A DNA stretch of 31,692 nt from UBA1431 sp049324235 (GTDB taxonomy: Bacteria; Bacillota; Clostridia; Christensenellales; UBA1431): assembly GCA_049324235.1 (NCBI GenBank), contig JBMOLJ010000109.1, positions 1 to 31,692 on the forward strand. Direction: 5' to 3'. Position 1 is the stretch's first letter, and each line of letters starts with the position of its first letter. The translations under genes were made by a program, and so were the position numbers. The notes under the pieces are model-generated. The model saw only the letters and a program-made list of their open reading frames with translations, did not search any database and was not told where the DNA came from. This document shows, one piece after another, positions 14,963-23,411 of the stretch.

Positions 14963-16096
14963 TCAATGCCCTGCTTTATCGATTATTGTATCATATATCC
15001 GCGTTGTTTCGGTTTTGGCGTTGTGCAAAAGATAAGGCTCGACCGTTTTCCGCCCGGTGCGGCCCATGTTCCGTGCGATATCCGGGTTCTGATATAAAAA
15101 CAGCAGCTTTTCGGCCATCGCCTTTGCATCATCCAGGTCCACCAGAAACCCGTTTACGGAATCCGCCACCAAATCGACGTGTCCCCGGATACGCGTCGCA
15201 ACCACGGGCAAAGACACTGCCATGGCTTCAACAACATTGATCGGCAGCCCCTCCTGCACGGAGGACGCCACCGCAACATCGGCCGTTAAAAGCAGCGCGT
15301 CCATATCGTTGCGGTATCCCATCAGCCGGACGTTTCCCGTAATTCCCATGGCCTGTATCATCCGTTCGTATTCTTTGTACAAAGGGCCGTCCCCGGGCAG
15401 AAGCAAAAGCGCCTGCGGCACTTGCTCCTTTAAAAGGCGCATTGCCTCAAGGAGCATTTCCTGATTCTTCCGTTTGCTGTATTCGGCGGCAAACACAAGG
15501 ACAAACGCCCGCTGACCGATACCGTATCGATTCCGGCTTTCGCGTTTTCTGTCTTCGGTCTGCACGGCGAAACGGGCTGTATCGACCCCTACGCCGTGGA
15601 CCTTGTAAAAAGCTCCCGGTTTAAAACCGTATTTGCGTACCGCCAGATAATCCTCTTCGTTTATCGTGATAAGATGATCCGTATACCGGCTGAGCCATTT
15701 TTCAAGCAACCGAAATATGCGTCCGGTGAGAAAAGGGGCGCCGTCAAAGAAATGAAATCCGTGCGCGGTATAGATGACAACCGTGCCCTTTTTGCGCGCC
15801 CTGCGTGCCGCGAGCCGGGTAAGCACGCCCACGACCGGCGTGTGGCAGTGAATAATGCCGTAGCTGTTTTCTTCAATGCGTTTTTTGAGGGCTTTGTAGC
15901 ATCCGATGCTTTTGAGGCTGAAAGGGCTTCTTTCAAAAGCAATGTTGTGATGCGTGTCAATGGCAGCGATTGTGTTTTCGCCCCTTGCGGCGGTATGCAC
16001 CGCATATCCTTTTTCCCTGAAATACTGCATGTAGGGCACATGGAAGGCCTTGAGATGGCTGACCACCGAAGCGGTAAACAGCACCTTTTGCACCAT
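14963..16096 (-). CDS. Glycosyltransferase family 4 (CapM/EpsD-like)
   Basis: A 377-residue GT-B fold transferase. The N-terminal half contains IIHCHTPVVGVLTRLAAR (81-98) and the typical YTAHGFHFFDGAP (109-121). The C-terminal half contains the donor-binding EGLPINVVEAMA (282-293) with the E-x7-E motif (E282, E290). It resembles capsule/exopolysaccharide retaining transferases that add an early sugar to the lipid carrier. Two adjacent ATG codons are possible; the second (16096) is 7 bases after GGGAGGT and is preferred over 16099. It directly follows the initiating sugar transferase. Confidence 0.92.
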   Translation of the reverse strand: MVQKVLFTASVVSHLKAFHVPYMQYFREKGYAVHTAARGENTIAAIDTHHNIAFERSPFSLKSIGCYKALKKRIEENSYGIIHCHTPVVGVLTRLAARRARKKGTVVIYTAHGFHFFDGAPFLTGRIFRLLEKWLSRYTDHLITINEEDYLAVRKYGFKPGAFYKVHGVGVDTARFAVQTEDRKRESRNRYGIGQRAFVLVFAAEYSKRKNQEMLLEAMRLLKEQVPQALLLLPGDGPLYKEYERMIQAMGITGNVRLMGYRNDMDALLLTADVAVASSVQEGLPINVVEAMAVSLPVVATRIRGHVDLVADSVNGFLVDLDDAKAMAEKLLFLYQNPDIARNMGRTGRKTVEPYLLHNAKTETTRIYDTIIDKAGH

Positions 16097-16117
16097 CATG
16101 GCTACCTCCCGTATTTC

Positions 16118-16834
16118 TTATGCGCCCATGCCCTTGGAGCGGAAGATATCCGCGTTGTCATTTGCGAGCAGTTTTCTGACTTCGTTTATACGTTGCTGCT
16201 CGAGCTGCTTCCTACGGTAATCGTCAAAATTTTCCGTGCCGCTGTCAAGCATGACGTCCCTATGGGAAAACACGGCGGGAATAGTCTTGAGGAATATCTT
16301 GATATCCATCCAGAAGGAAAGATGGTCCACATACTCTACATCCATTTCAAACCGCTGGTCCCAGTTGAGATTCGCCCTGCCGTTGATCTGTGAAAGGCCT
16401 GTCAGCCCGGGCCGAACCTCAAACCTGCGCAGTTCCTTCCTGTTAAACGAGCCGTAATACCTTACCGGCAGGGGACGGGGGCCGATGAGGCTCATATCCC
16501 CGCGCAGAATATTTATGAGCTGGGGATATTCGTCAAGGCTGAGCTTCCGCATGATCTTTCCCACCGGAGTCAGCGTATCTTCATACGCGGCGACAGACCC
16601 GCCGCTGAGCTCCTTCTTCATTGTACGGAATTTGATGACCCTGAATACCTTGCCGTCCTTTCCGTTGCGTTCCTGTGTAAAAAGGATACTGCCGGTGGGA
16701 TCGTCAAGCTTTATTCCCAGCACGCATAGTAAGGCGACAGGGGAGAAGAGTATAAATCCGGCAGCCGAAACCGCTATATCAAGAAAACGTTTGATATAGC
16801 GTGCATAAAGCTTTCCCCTATTCTCTTTTCTCAT
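16118..16834 (-). CDS. Undecaprenyl-phosphate sugar phosphotransferase (initiating, PglC-type)
   Basis: A 238-residue small-type phosphoglycosyl transferase that starts repeat-unit synthesis by moving a sugar-phosphate to undecaprenyl phosphate. It has one N-terminal re-entrant helix (about 13-40), KFRTM (68-72), the catalytic Asp-Glu pair in LSLDEYPQL (D101, E102), RGDMSLIGPRP (111-121) and RPGLTGLSQINGR (141-153). It lacks the extra membrane domain of WbaP. The C-terminal extension (to residue 238, ending RSKGMGA) is somewhat longer than in PglC. GAGGTGA precedes the ATG at 16834. The likely donor is an acetamido-trideoxy sugar made by the dehydratase and aminotransferase upstream, as in the bacillosamine pathway; this is inferred. 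Confidence 0.93.
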   Translation of the reverse strand: MRKENRGKLYARYIKRFLDIAVSAAGFILFSPVALLCVLGIKLDDPTGSILFTQERNGKDGKVFRVIKFRTMKKELSGGSVAAYEDTLTPVGKIMRKLSLDEYPQLINILRGDMSLIGPRPLPVRYYGSFNRKELRRFEVRPGLTGLSQINGRANLNWDQRFEMDVEYVDHLSFWMDIKIFLKTIPAVFSHRDVMLDSGTENFDDYRRKQLEQQRINEVRKLLANDNADIFRSKGMGA

Positions 16835-16876
16835 ACGTTCTCACCTCGGTATCCATCCGGCCGCTCATGCCTGCAA

Positions 16877-17932
16877 TCAACCCCTGTACTGCGGGAAGAA
16901 GTCCGGGTTCAATGCAGCCCCGTTTTTCCTGCGCATGTCCATTAAAAATTCATATCTTTCGCAGTCGAAAATTTTCCTGCCAACCGCGAACACATTGTCC
17001 GACTTCATGTTCATTTCATGTTTATAGGTATACAGGCTGTCTGTCCGTCCGCCGACTCCGCCGCCAAGATGAAGTGTCCTGTATCCGTTTTCAAAACCCC
17101 AAAGAGCCGCTTTGTAATTGAGAAGGGTGACAGGCGAATTCGGCAGGTACTCTTTTTTTGTTGCGGAAAGATGGCAGTGCATCTGTCCGTTGCAGAACAG
17201 AAATATTGCTGCCGCAATAATCTCTCCTGACAGTGTGGCGTAAAAAACCAGCGCGTTATTGTTTAAGTCAACCAATACGCTTTCATAGAAACTCTTTTCA
17301 AAGTAGTAATACCGTTGCGCTTCGTTCCTGTCCATGGTTTCGTCATATATTTCCTTAAAAACCGTGAAAAGGGATTCGTCCAGGCCCCAGGAGACCTCGA
17401 CGCCGCTCTTTTGCGCCTTATTGATCCTGTTGCGCTTGTTTGTTTTAATATTCGCATGGATAACCTCCGGGGAAGACAAATCCATGCTGACCGTTTTCCC
17501 CAGCACCGCAACATCATAGACAGGCTCCATGCCGCGGTGGTTCTCCAGCACCGGATGGAACCTGACGAATTCGCTCACGATGCCGTAGCTGCGGCACCAG
17601 GCGCTGTATTCCTCATCCAGCGCCTTTAAAGCCCCGGCGTCCCTGCCGCCCTCTATGAGAAAACCGCCGTAGCCGTAAGGCGTTGACAGGTCAAAGCAGG
17701 TGTCCGCCTGGAAAGAATCCGTAAAATAGGCGCATTGGGAAATATCGCGCTTCATGACCACGTTGATGGCGCGGGTGTTGCCCGATGCATAGTAAAAGAG
17801 CATCGGCTCGCCGTCCCCGTGAAGCTTGAAAGCCTTAACATATTGCGGCAAATAGTATACATCGTGCTGTTGAAACTGTTTTACGGTATCGGCCCATAGT
17901 GTTTCATTGTCTAATCCCATTACTTCAAGCAT
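16877..17932 (-). CDS. FemAB/GNAT-like acyl or aminoacyl transferase
   Basis: A 351-residue soluble protein with the architecture of the FemAB / BioF2-like GNAT group. The N-terminal segment DVYYLPQYVKAF and the C-terminal block HLGGGVGGRTDSLYTYKHEMN are characteristic. The middle contains a basic stretch (NIKTNKRNRINKAQKSG). Members transfer an amino acid or acyl group to an amine, for example in cell-wall bridges or on amino sugars of exopolysaccharides. I chose the ATG at 17932, with GGAGAGA 6 bases upstream; the longer frame from TTG 17971 has no binding site. Inside this operon it may acylate the 4-amino group made by the aminotransferase. Confidence 0.8.
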   Translation of the reverse strand: MLEVMGLDNETLWADTVKQFQQHDVYYLPQYVKAFKLHGDGEPMLFYYASGNTRAINVVMKRDISQCAYFTDSFQADTCFDLSTPYGYGGFLIEGGRDAGALKALDEEYSAWCRSYGIVSEFVRFHPVLENHRGMEPVYDVAVLGKTVSMDLSSPEVIHANIKTNKRNRINKAQKSGVEVSWGLDESLFTVFKEIYDETMDRNEAQRYYYFEKSFYESVLVDLNNNALVFYATLSGEIIAAAIFLFCNGQMHCHLSATKKEYLPNSPVTLLNYKAALWGFENGYRTLHLGGGVGGRTDSLYTYKHEMNMKSDNVFAVGRKIFDCERYEFLMDMRRKNGAALNPDFFPQYRG

Positions 17933-17995
17933 AAAATATCTCTCCGGTTCGTTATCATCTGCTACGGACAAAAATAACGTTTTGATCGGCTATAG

Positions 17996-19114
17996 CTAAT
18001 TTTCTATGATAAGCCTGCTCAAAAGGTCAAGCCGGTTATCGTATACCTGAACGTTTGAAGCATTCCTGTAAACCCGTATAAGGCTTGATTCAATGCTGTT
18101 GTTATATATTTTCACATTGCTGCATTCAACGGCAATGATGCTGTTGCTTTTGCACCGGTTTGCATAGACCTCATAATTGGAACCGCTGTGGCAGCTGACA
18201 GCGCCCGCCCTGCAGCCGTAGATCAGGTTGTCGTAAATCTTCACGTTGTCTGCGCGGTAATCCAGCCCCGGCTCGACATCGATTCCGTACTCCGGTGGTG
18301 TCCCGTTGATCCCATATATCTCGTTTCCGGCGACAATGCTGTCCGTCGCGCCCACAACGCTGACGCCCTGCCTGCGGCAATTGGATATATCGCAATGATA
18401 AATACGCACGTTGGCGCTGAGCTTGCCGTTTTCCTTCAGAGGCTTGTATGAGCCTTCCAGTATGATGCCGTCACCGGTGGTGTCCCGTATGGTCACATCC
18501 TGGATCAGCACATCCGTGCTTGCGGCCACGGCGATGCCAAAACCCCATTCATGCGTGGACAGACCGGCGTCCGTGCTGTAATCGTGGCTGTCCCGGTCTC
18601 CCGCCAGCGTACCGCCCAGGATGGTCACGCCGGTTTTTTCCGCAACGGAGATGATGCAGTAACAGGGCGAACCGTTCGGCTCGATCATGAGCGTTGCGTC
18701 TCCAAGATCGAGCGTCATGCCGGAGGGCACCTTAATCCCGTCATCGGGCATGATATACGGATTGCTCCATGCGCACCGGATGAGATATGTGCCTTTTGGC
18801 AGCCGTACTTTGTTCCTGCCAGCCAGGCTCGCCCACTGAAGCGCTGCATTGATCCCGTCCGTCGTCCGGCCCGCGTGCCCGCCGGTACTGTCTATGCCGA
18901 AACGGTCGTTATCGATGGTATACCAGTCTTCATCCCCGGGATACGTGTACAGCCCCGGGTAAGCATTTACACTTTCGTGTATACCCCAGAATCCCGATAA
19001 TGTGCCGCGCCAGTCAATATACGCGTCGAGCGCGATGAAAAGCACAATGAGGAAAACCAAAACGGCGGCCCAACGCTTCCGGCCGCGGCGCGCGGCTTTG
19101 GCATACATGCGCAT
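17996..19114 (-). CDS. Membrane-anchored parallel beta-helix protein (putative polysaccharide lyase/epimerase)
   Basis: A 372-residue protein. A basic N-terminus and one transmembrane helix (about 14-33, RWAAVLVFLIVLFIALDAYI) precede a beta-helix domain (about 64-372). It shares long blocks with the secreted protein at 10539-12170, among them STHEWGFGI versus ETHEWGFGI, TGDGIILEGSYK, C(D)IS-CRRQG-SV-GAT and GSNYEVYAN. It lacks the SH3-like repeats and the linker. A role in trimming, epimerising or releasing the nascent polymer at the outer membrane face is plausible. The ATG at 19114 directly abuts the stop of the upstream glycosyltransferase; a second ATG at 19108 lies 9 bases after AGGG and may be the true start. 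Confidence 0.85.
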   Translation of the reverse strand: MRMYAKAARRGRKRWAAVLVFLIVLFIALDAYIDWRGTLSGFWGIHESVNAYPGLYTYPGDEDWYTIDNDRFGIDSTGGHAGRTTDGINAALQWASLAGRNKVRLPKGTYLIRCAWSNPYIMPDDGIKVPSGMTLDLGDATLMIEPNGSPCYCIISVAEKTGVTILGGTLAGDRDSHDYSTDAGLSTHEWGFGIAVAASTDVLIQDVTIRDTTGDGIILEGSYKPLKENGKLSANVRIYHCDISNCRRQGVSVVGATDSIVAGNEIYGINGTPPEYGIDVEPGLDYRADNVKIYDNLIYGCRAGAVSCHSGSNYEVYANRCKSNSIIAVECSNVKIYNNSIESSLIRVYRNASNVQVYDNRLDLLSRLIIEN

Positions 19115-20173
19115 CTACCCTCTTCGCATTGGTGTCATTTGAAGCCGGTTGAGCCTTTTTGAAAACAGGTACCGTTTTATATATCCGGGATAGTATACCG
19201 GCGACATCGCCTTTTTCATCAGGCGGTACCGCATCACCTGCCGGAGGCCGGCCCGTTTCTGATGCAGGGTCTTGACCGCCGTTACCAAAAAATGCTGCAT
19301 GACGGCTTTCCTGAAACAGCGTTCATCAAACGCCCTGTACTGTTCGTTGGCCTGAAGCAGCCGGTTCGCCCAGCTTTCGGTTTCCGAAAGGAATATGTCC
19401 GGCGATACGGCTTCTATGCAGAAATAAAAGTGAACGTCCATTTCATGAGGATCGGGCTTGATACCCAGCTTAAAAAGCATATTGCGCCGCACATTGTTAG
19501 CGTTTTCGTCCTGAAGTTTCCGGGTTGCGGTGGATACCTGTCTGGCATGCATCCGGTATTTTAACAGCACCTGCGGATACTCGAATATTCTCCCTGTAAA
19601 TGCGCAACGGGACCAAAGCTCATAATCTTCGGCGGCCTTGTAATCGGAGCCGGTGCTGTAAAGTGCGGAATGCTCTCTTAGAAAAGACGCCCTGAACATC
19701 ACGCTCGGGTGGATGATGGGACAGCCGAAGAAAACCTCGGTTTTCATGTGCTCCGGGTTCCTGATGCCCGTCGCGTATACGCCTTTTTTGTCTCCAAAAA
19801 ACTCCGCCCGCGTGCACAGCACATCAATATCGTTTCTGCGCTGCATGAACCGGACCTGTTTTTCCAACCGACGGGGCAGGCAGATGTCGTCGGAATCCAT
19901 CCTGGCGACGTATTCTCCGCGCGCAGCGCCAAAACCGCGGTTCAGGGAAAAGGAAATATGCCGGTTGCTTTCGTTCTGCAGCAGAACCATCCTGTTATCA
20001 TTATATGATTTGATGATCTCGACATCACTGCCCGTGGAAGCATCATCTACAATAATAAATTCGATATTCTTATAGGTCTGTCCAAGTACGCTTTCGATAG
20101 CCCTGCGCAGGTATTCCTCCGGCGTATTGTAATTGGGCATCACAACGGATACCAAAGGCTCGTCCTTGTTCAT
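19115..20173 (-). CDS. Glycosyltransferase family 2
   Basis: A 352-residue GT-A transferase with VVMPNYNTPEEYL (10-22), DDAS (43-46) and the DSDD metal-binding motif (93-96), followed by LPRRLEKQVRFM. An AEDYELWSR segment near 200 is the family's usual acidic active-site region. The C-terminal third is basic and may lie on the membrane. The ATG at 20173 has AAAGGTG 9 bases upstream; an in-frame GTG at 20185 has none. The next gene starts directly at its stop codon, so translation is coupled. Confidence 0.92.
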   Translation of the reverse strand: MNKDEPLVSVVMPNYNTPEEYLRRAIESVLGQTYKNIEFIIVDDASTGSDVEIIKSYNDNRMVLLQNESNRHISFSLNRGFGAARGEYVARMDSDDICLPRRLEKQVRFMQRRNDIDVLCTRAEFFGDKKGVYATGIRNPEHMKTEVFFGCPIIHPSVMFRASFLREHSALYSTGSDYKAAEDYELWSRCAFTGRIFEYPQVLLKYRMHARQVSTATRKLQDENANNVRRNMLFKLGIKPDPHEMDVHFYFCIEAVSPDIFLSETESWANRLLQANEQYRAFDERCFRKAVMQHFLVTAVKTLHQKRAGLRQVMRYRLMKKAMSPVYYPGYIKRYLFSKRLNRLQMTPMRRG

Positions 20174-20230
20174 GCAGGGAAACACCTTTCAGCAACTGAT
20201 AAATGCATACACCTCTCCATATATATCCTA

Positions 20231-21388
20231 TCACGCAACGGAAAGGCCGTCAAACAGGCTTTTATACGGCAAAACCTCGTTGTAGTTGTTTATTACCGAG
20301 TTGAATACCCACAATCCAACCAGCACCAGCACAACATACGCGCCCATCCGGTACTGCGCTGACCGGTCGGGCATGCATCGCACCAGCGAGGGCAGGAGCA
20401 CGGCCCACGATGCTGCAAAGTATAGCGAGATCCTGCTGAAAACCGAGTTGATGTATCCCAGGTGGCAGAAAGCGATTTCGAACAGCATGAATATGATCCA
20501 GAGGCGGTTTCTTTCATCATGTTCCATGAGCTTTTTGCGGTAAATCAGCACAGGGATGAAAATGGGCGCCCTGAGCAGGAGCAGGCCAAGCCCGGGCGTC
20601 GCCCCAAGCCGGGCTTCGCTTCCCACCGACCGGAAGAACGGTATATGCGTAAAGAGCGCGCTGAACAGCATACCTCCGAACAGTAAGGCGACAAGTGCGG
20701 CAAACAGGACGATTCTTGTAATTCTTTCCCAGCGCCTGTCCCCGCGGATGATCCAGAACGGAACGACCACCAGCGCCGTGACATGAAAGGAAGCCGCAAC
20801 TATGGTCCATGCCGCTGCTGCCCCGTACTTGCGCTGGAAAATATAGCGCGTGGCAAAAAACATGATAGCCACGGCCATCATCTGCCGCATTATATTCAGG
20901 CTCAAAGAAAAGAAGGCGGCAATGAAAACAAGCGCCGCGAGCATAACTGAGCCTTTTTCGTGGTAATCCTCAAAGGCCTTGTAAAAAAAACCGAGCGTTA
21001 CAAGGGCGCACAGCGCATAGATTACCAGATACTGGTTAAAAACCGCTTTGACAAAAAAGTTCAGAAGGATATATCCCGGTTCCGTGACCGGAATCTGCGC
21101 GATAAACTTATCCAGCGAATCGATTTGATTGAGCGACGTATAGAGCTGCCCGTATGTCGCATAATCCGTACCGACCCCATATCTTAGCGAGGACAGCAGC
21201 AAAAGGACCATTAAAGAAAGTATCCACCATATCCGGTTGGGGCGGGTACTGAGCGTCATGGAAGGAGATAACGCCACAGGCCTGCGTTTTTGCTGGTATA
21301 TTTGCGCCAGGCCCGCCATTGCCGCCGTGAGCAGGAAGCAGGCCACATATAGGATTATGGAGCCGCTGTAGTCAATCAGATTGTCCAC
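20231..21388 (-). CDS. EpsG-family polysaccharide polymerase (Wzy-like)
   Basis: A 385-residue integral membrane protein with about 9-10 helices. The family signature RYGVGTDYATY (69-79) and the LNIMRQMMAVAI segment identify it as EpsG-like, the polymerase role in Bacillus-type exopolysaccharide clusters. It would join flipped repeat units outside the membrane. The start is a GTG at 21388 with AGAGGT 7 bases upstream; an overlapping ATG one frame away stops after four codons. It fills the polymerase role in this Wzx/Wzy-type operon. Confidence 0.92.
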   Translation of the reverse strand: MDNLIDYSGSIILYVACFLLTAAMAGLAQIYQQKRRPVALSPSMTLSTRPNRIWWILSLMVLLLLSSLRYGVGTDYATYGQLYTSLNQIDSLDKFIAQIPVTEPGYILLNFFVKAVFNQYLVIYALCALVTLGFFYKAFEDYHEKGSVMLAALVFIAAFFSLSLNIMRQMMAVAIMFFATRYIFQRKYGAAAAWTIVAASFHVTALVVVPFWIIRGDRRWERITRIVLFAALVALLFGGMLFSALFTHIPFFRSVGSEARLGATPGLGLLLLRAPIFIPVLIYRKKLMEHDERNRLWIIFMLFEIAFCHLGYINSVFSRISLYFAASWAVLLPSLVRCMPDRSAQYRMGAYVVLVLVGLWVFNSVINNYNEVLPYKSLFDGLSVA

Positions 21389-21431
21389 ATAGAATACCTC
21401 TGTGTTACTGTATTACAGAAAAACGTGCTTC

Positions 21432-22574
21432 CTACGCCTGATTGCTCAGGCCGTAGAGCGCCATCACCGTGTTTACGTTGTATTTTGCGTCAAACCCCTT
21501 TTGCCGCACCGCGTCAATGCGCGGCGCAGCGTCCGGGCGTTTCGCGGTATCCAGAACGCTGCCGATCTGGCTGAGCCAGGCGACCGCTCCTTTTTCGAGC
21601 GGCAGGCGGTGCAGCAGGCCAAGCCCCATGTCCGCTTCCAGCGGCACACAGGACGCGGCGATTACCGGCGTACCCGCCGCCTGCGCCTCTATTGCCGTCA
21701 GGGGCAGCCCTTCGGCAAGAGAGGGAAGCACGAACGCGTCAAAACATTGCATCAACTGCGGAATATCCTCGCGTGTACCCAGGAAAAAAACAGTGTCCTC
21801 AAGGCCTGCCCGGTTCCGTTTTTGCAGGAGGTCTTCGAGCAAATCACCGCTGCCCACCAATACAAACCGGTAATTAAGCCCTCTCTTTTTAGCTTCGGCG
21901 GCCATGTCCAGGATAAACGATTGGTTTTTCACCGGATTCAGGCGCGCCACGTTTCCTATAAGGCGGGCGCCGCCGCTGGCGTTGCAGTCCTGCAGCAGTT
22001 TTTCTCTGCTCTCAGGATCAAAGGCCTGGTAGCCGCTTACATCGATTCCGTTGTTGATGATTTCTACGTGGCCCTTTTCTACCGCGCGCTTCCCGTGGAG
22101 GGCAATGCCCGCATATTTGCTGCACGCGCAGCGCTGTGTGGCGCAGCGCTGTATCAGCGCCCTGCCGAGCAGCTTTTTTGCGAGGAATACCGGAGAGCGC
22201 ATGCCCCTCGTATCCAGATGCGCATGGCAGATGCGCCTTTGTACGCCCGCTTTTTTTGCGGCTATTGCCGAGAACCCGCCCTGGTAGTCGGTATGCGTAT
22301 GGACCGCAATGTACGGCCCGTTTTTCATGATGATATCGTAGATGATGTTTACAAACTTTGTCATTCCGACTTTGCTTAATAGAGGCACCTTGAACACCCG
22401 GCCGCCCAGGTCTTCGATTTCGGCGCCAAGATCGTCTTCCCCCAGATCGTGCGCGACAAAGTCAAACTGGAGCTTTTCCCGGTCGGTTTCACGGTAAAGG
22501 TTCATGACCATCATCTCGACGCCGGCGCGCATCGTGGAGGACAGGATGTGCAGCACTCTTAGCGGCGTGCTCAT
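21432..22574 (-). CDS. Glycosyltransferase family 4 (EpsF-like)
   Basis: A 380-residue GT-B transferase. Visible features are VLHILSSTMRAGVEMMVMNLYR (8-29 region), VHTHTDYQGGFSAIAAKKAG (near 91-110), NNGIDVSGY (174-182), GNVARLNPVKNQ (207-218) and the E-x7-E donor motif SLAEGLPLTAIEAQA (E288, E296). This pattern matches EpsF-type exopolysaccharide transferases. Its ATG overlaps the stop codon of the preceding gene by 4 bases (ATGA), showing translational coupling. The Cys-rich bit CATQRCACS (144-152) is unusual but may be only local. Confidence 0.93.
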   Translation of the reverse strand: MSTPLRVLHILSSTMRAGVEMMVMNLYRETDREKLQFDFVAHDLGEDDLGAEIEDLGGRVFKVPLLSKVGMTKFVNIIYDIIMKNGPYIAVHTHTDYQGGFSAIAAKKAGVQRRICHAHLDTRGMRSPVFLAKKLLGRALIQRCATQRCACSKYAGIALHGKRAVEKGHVEIINNGIDVSGYQAFDPESREKLLQDCNASGGARLIGNVARLNPVKNQSFILDMAAEAKKRGLNYRFVLVGSGDLLEDLLQKRNRAGLEDTVFFLGTREDIPQLMQCFDAFVLPSLAEGLPLTAIEAQAAGTPVIAASCVPLEADMGLGLLHRLPLEKGAVAWLSQIGSVLDTAKRPDAAPRIDAVRQKGFDAKYNVNTVMALYGLSNQA

Positions 22575-23389
22575 GCGCCGCCACCCCCCTCGGCTGCCGA
22601 CCTGCGGTCCTGGAGCTTTCGTTTGAGCCCGCCGGGGACAATCCCCACCAATAAAGGCTTTACGACGTACAAAAGCCCCCCCGGCAGAAGTCCGAGTTCC
22701 TTAAATCCCCTGTATCTTGTTTTCGCTTCGCTCCAGCGCAGCGAAAACTTTACGCGCCGCGGCTTGCGGCGCTCATAATAGCGCAGCAACGGTTCGCTGA
22801 TGTTGAAACCGCTGTATCCCAGTGCGTACATGCGCATAAACAAATCGTAATCCTCTGTCCTTAAAGTATCCCTGCAAACGCGGTAGCCTCCCGCATGAAG
22901 CAGCGCCTCGCGGCGCATCATGGTGGCGGGGTGCAGGAACTGGCTGCCCCACAGGAAATCGTGCTTCGTTGGGTTAGGCTTGCCGTTTCGCACGCCCCAT
23001 GCGCCGGTTTCGTCGAAAAGGATGCAGGCGGAACTCACAATAGCTGTTTGCGGGTTGGCGTCCAGGAACGCCACCTGCTGCATGAGCCTGTCCGGCATGG
23101 CCACGTCGTCCCCGTCCATCCTGGCGATATACGCTCCGGCCGACTTATTAAGCGCCTTGTTCAAAGATGCGGCAAGCCCCAGATTGCATTCGTTTGAATA
23201 TACCTTTATCCTGCTGTCACGGTCCTGCCAGTAAAGGAGCTTATCCAATGATCCGTCCGTGGACGCATCGTTTACCAGGACCATTTCCCAATCCGCATAC
23301 GTCTGTTCCACGATCGAGCGTATGCTCGCATCCACGGAGGCTGCGTTGTTGTATACAGACATCAGTACCGAAACAGTGGGGCTGGACAT
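22571..23389 (-). CDS. Glycosyltransferase family 2
   Basis: A 272-residue GT-A transferase with VSVLMSVYNN (6-15), NDAS (40-43) and DGDD (92-95). TEDYDLFMRM provides the usual acidic region. The start at ATG 23389 is clear: AGGAGGT lies 5 bases upstream, and alignment to the family begins at SPTVSVLMSVYN. The open frame continues upstream to 23467 without a site. The stop overlaps the next gene's start by 4 bases. The C-terminal part is basic and amphipathic (KPLLVGIVPGGLKRKL), probably membrane-associated. Confidence 0.92.
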   Translation of the reverse strand: MSSPTVSVLMSVYNNAASVDASIRSIVEQTYADWEMVLVNDASTDGSLDKLLYWQDRDSRIKVYSNECNLGLAASLNKALNKSAGAYIARMDGDDVAMPDRLMQQVAFLDANPQTAIVSSACILFDETGAWGVRNGKPNPTKHDFLWGSQFLHPATMMRREALLHAGGYRVCRDTLRTEDYDLFMRMYALGYSGFNISEPLLRYYERRKPRRVKFSLRWSEAKTRYRGFKELGLLPGGLLYVVKPLLVGIVPGGLKRKLQDRRSAAEGGGGA

Positions 23390-23411
23390 AGATAACCTCC
23401 TATGGAACCGG

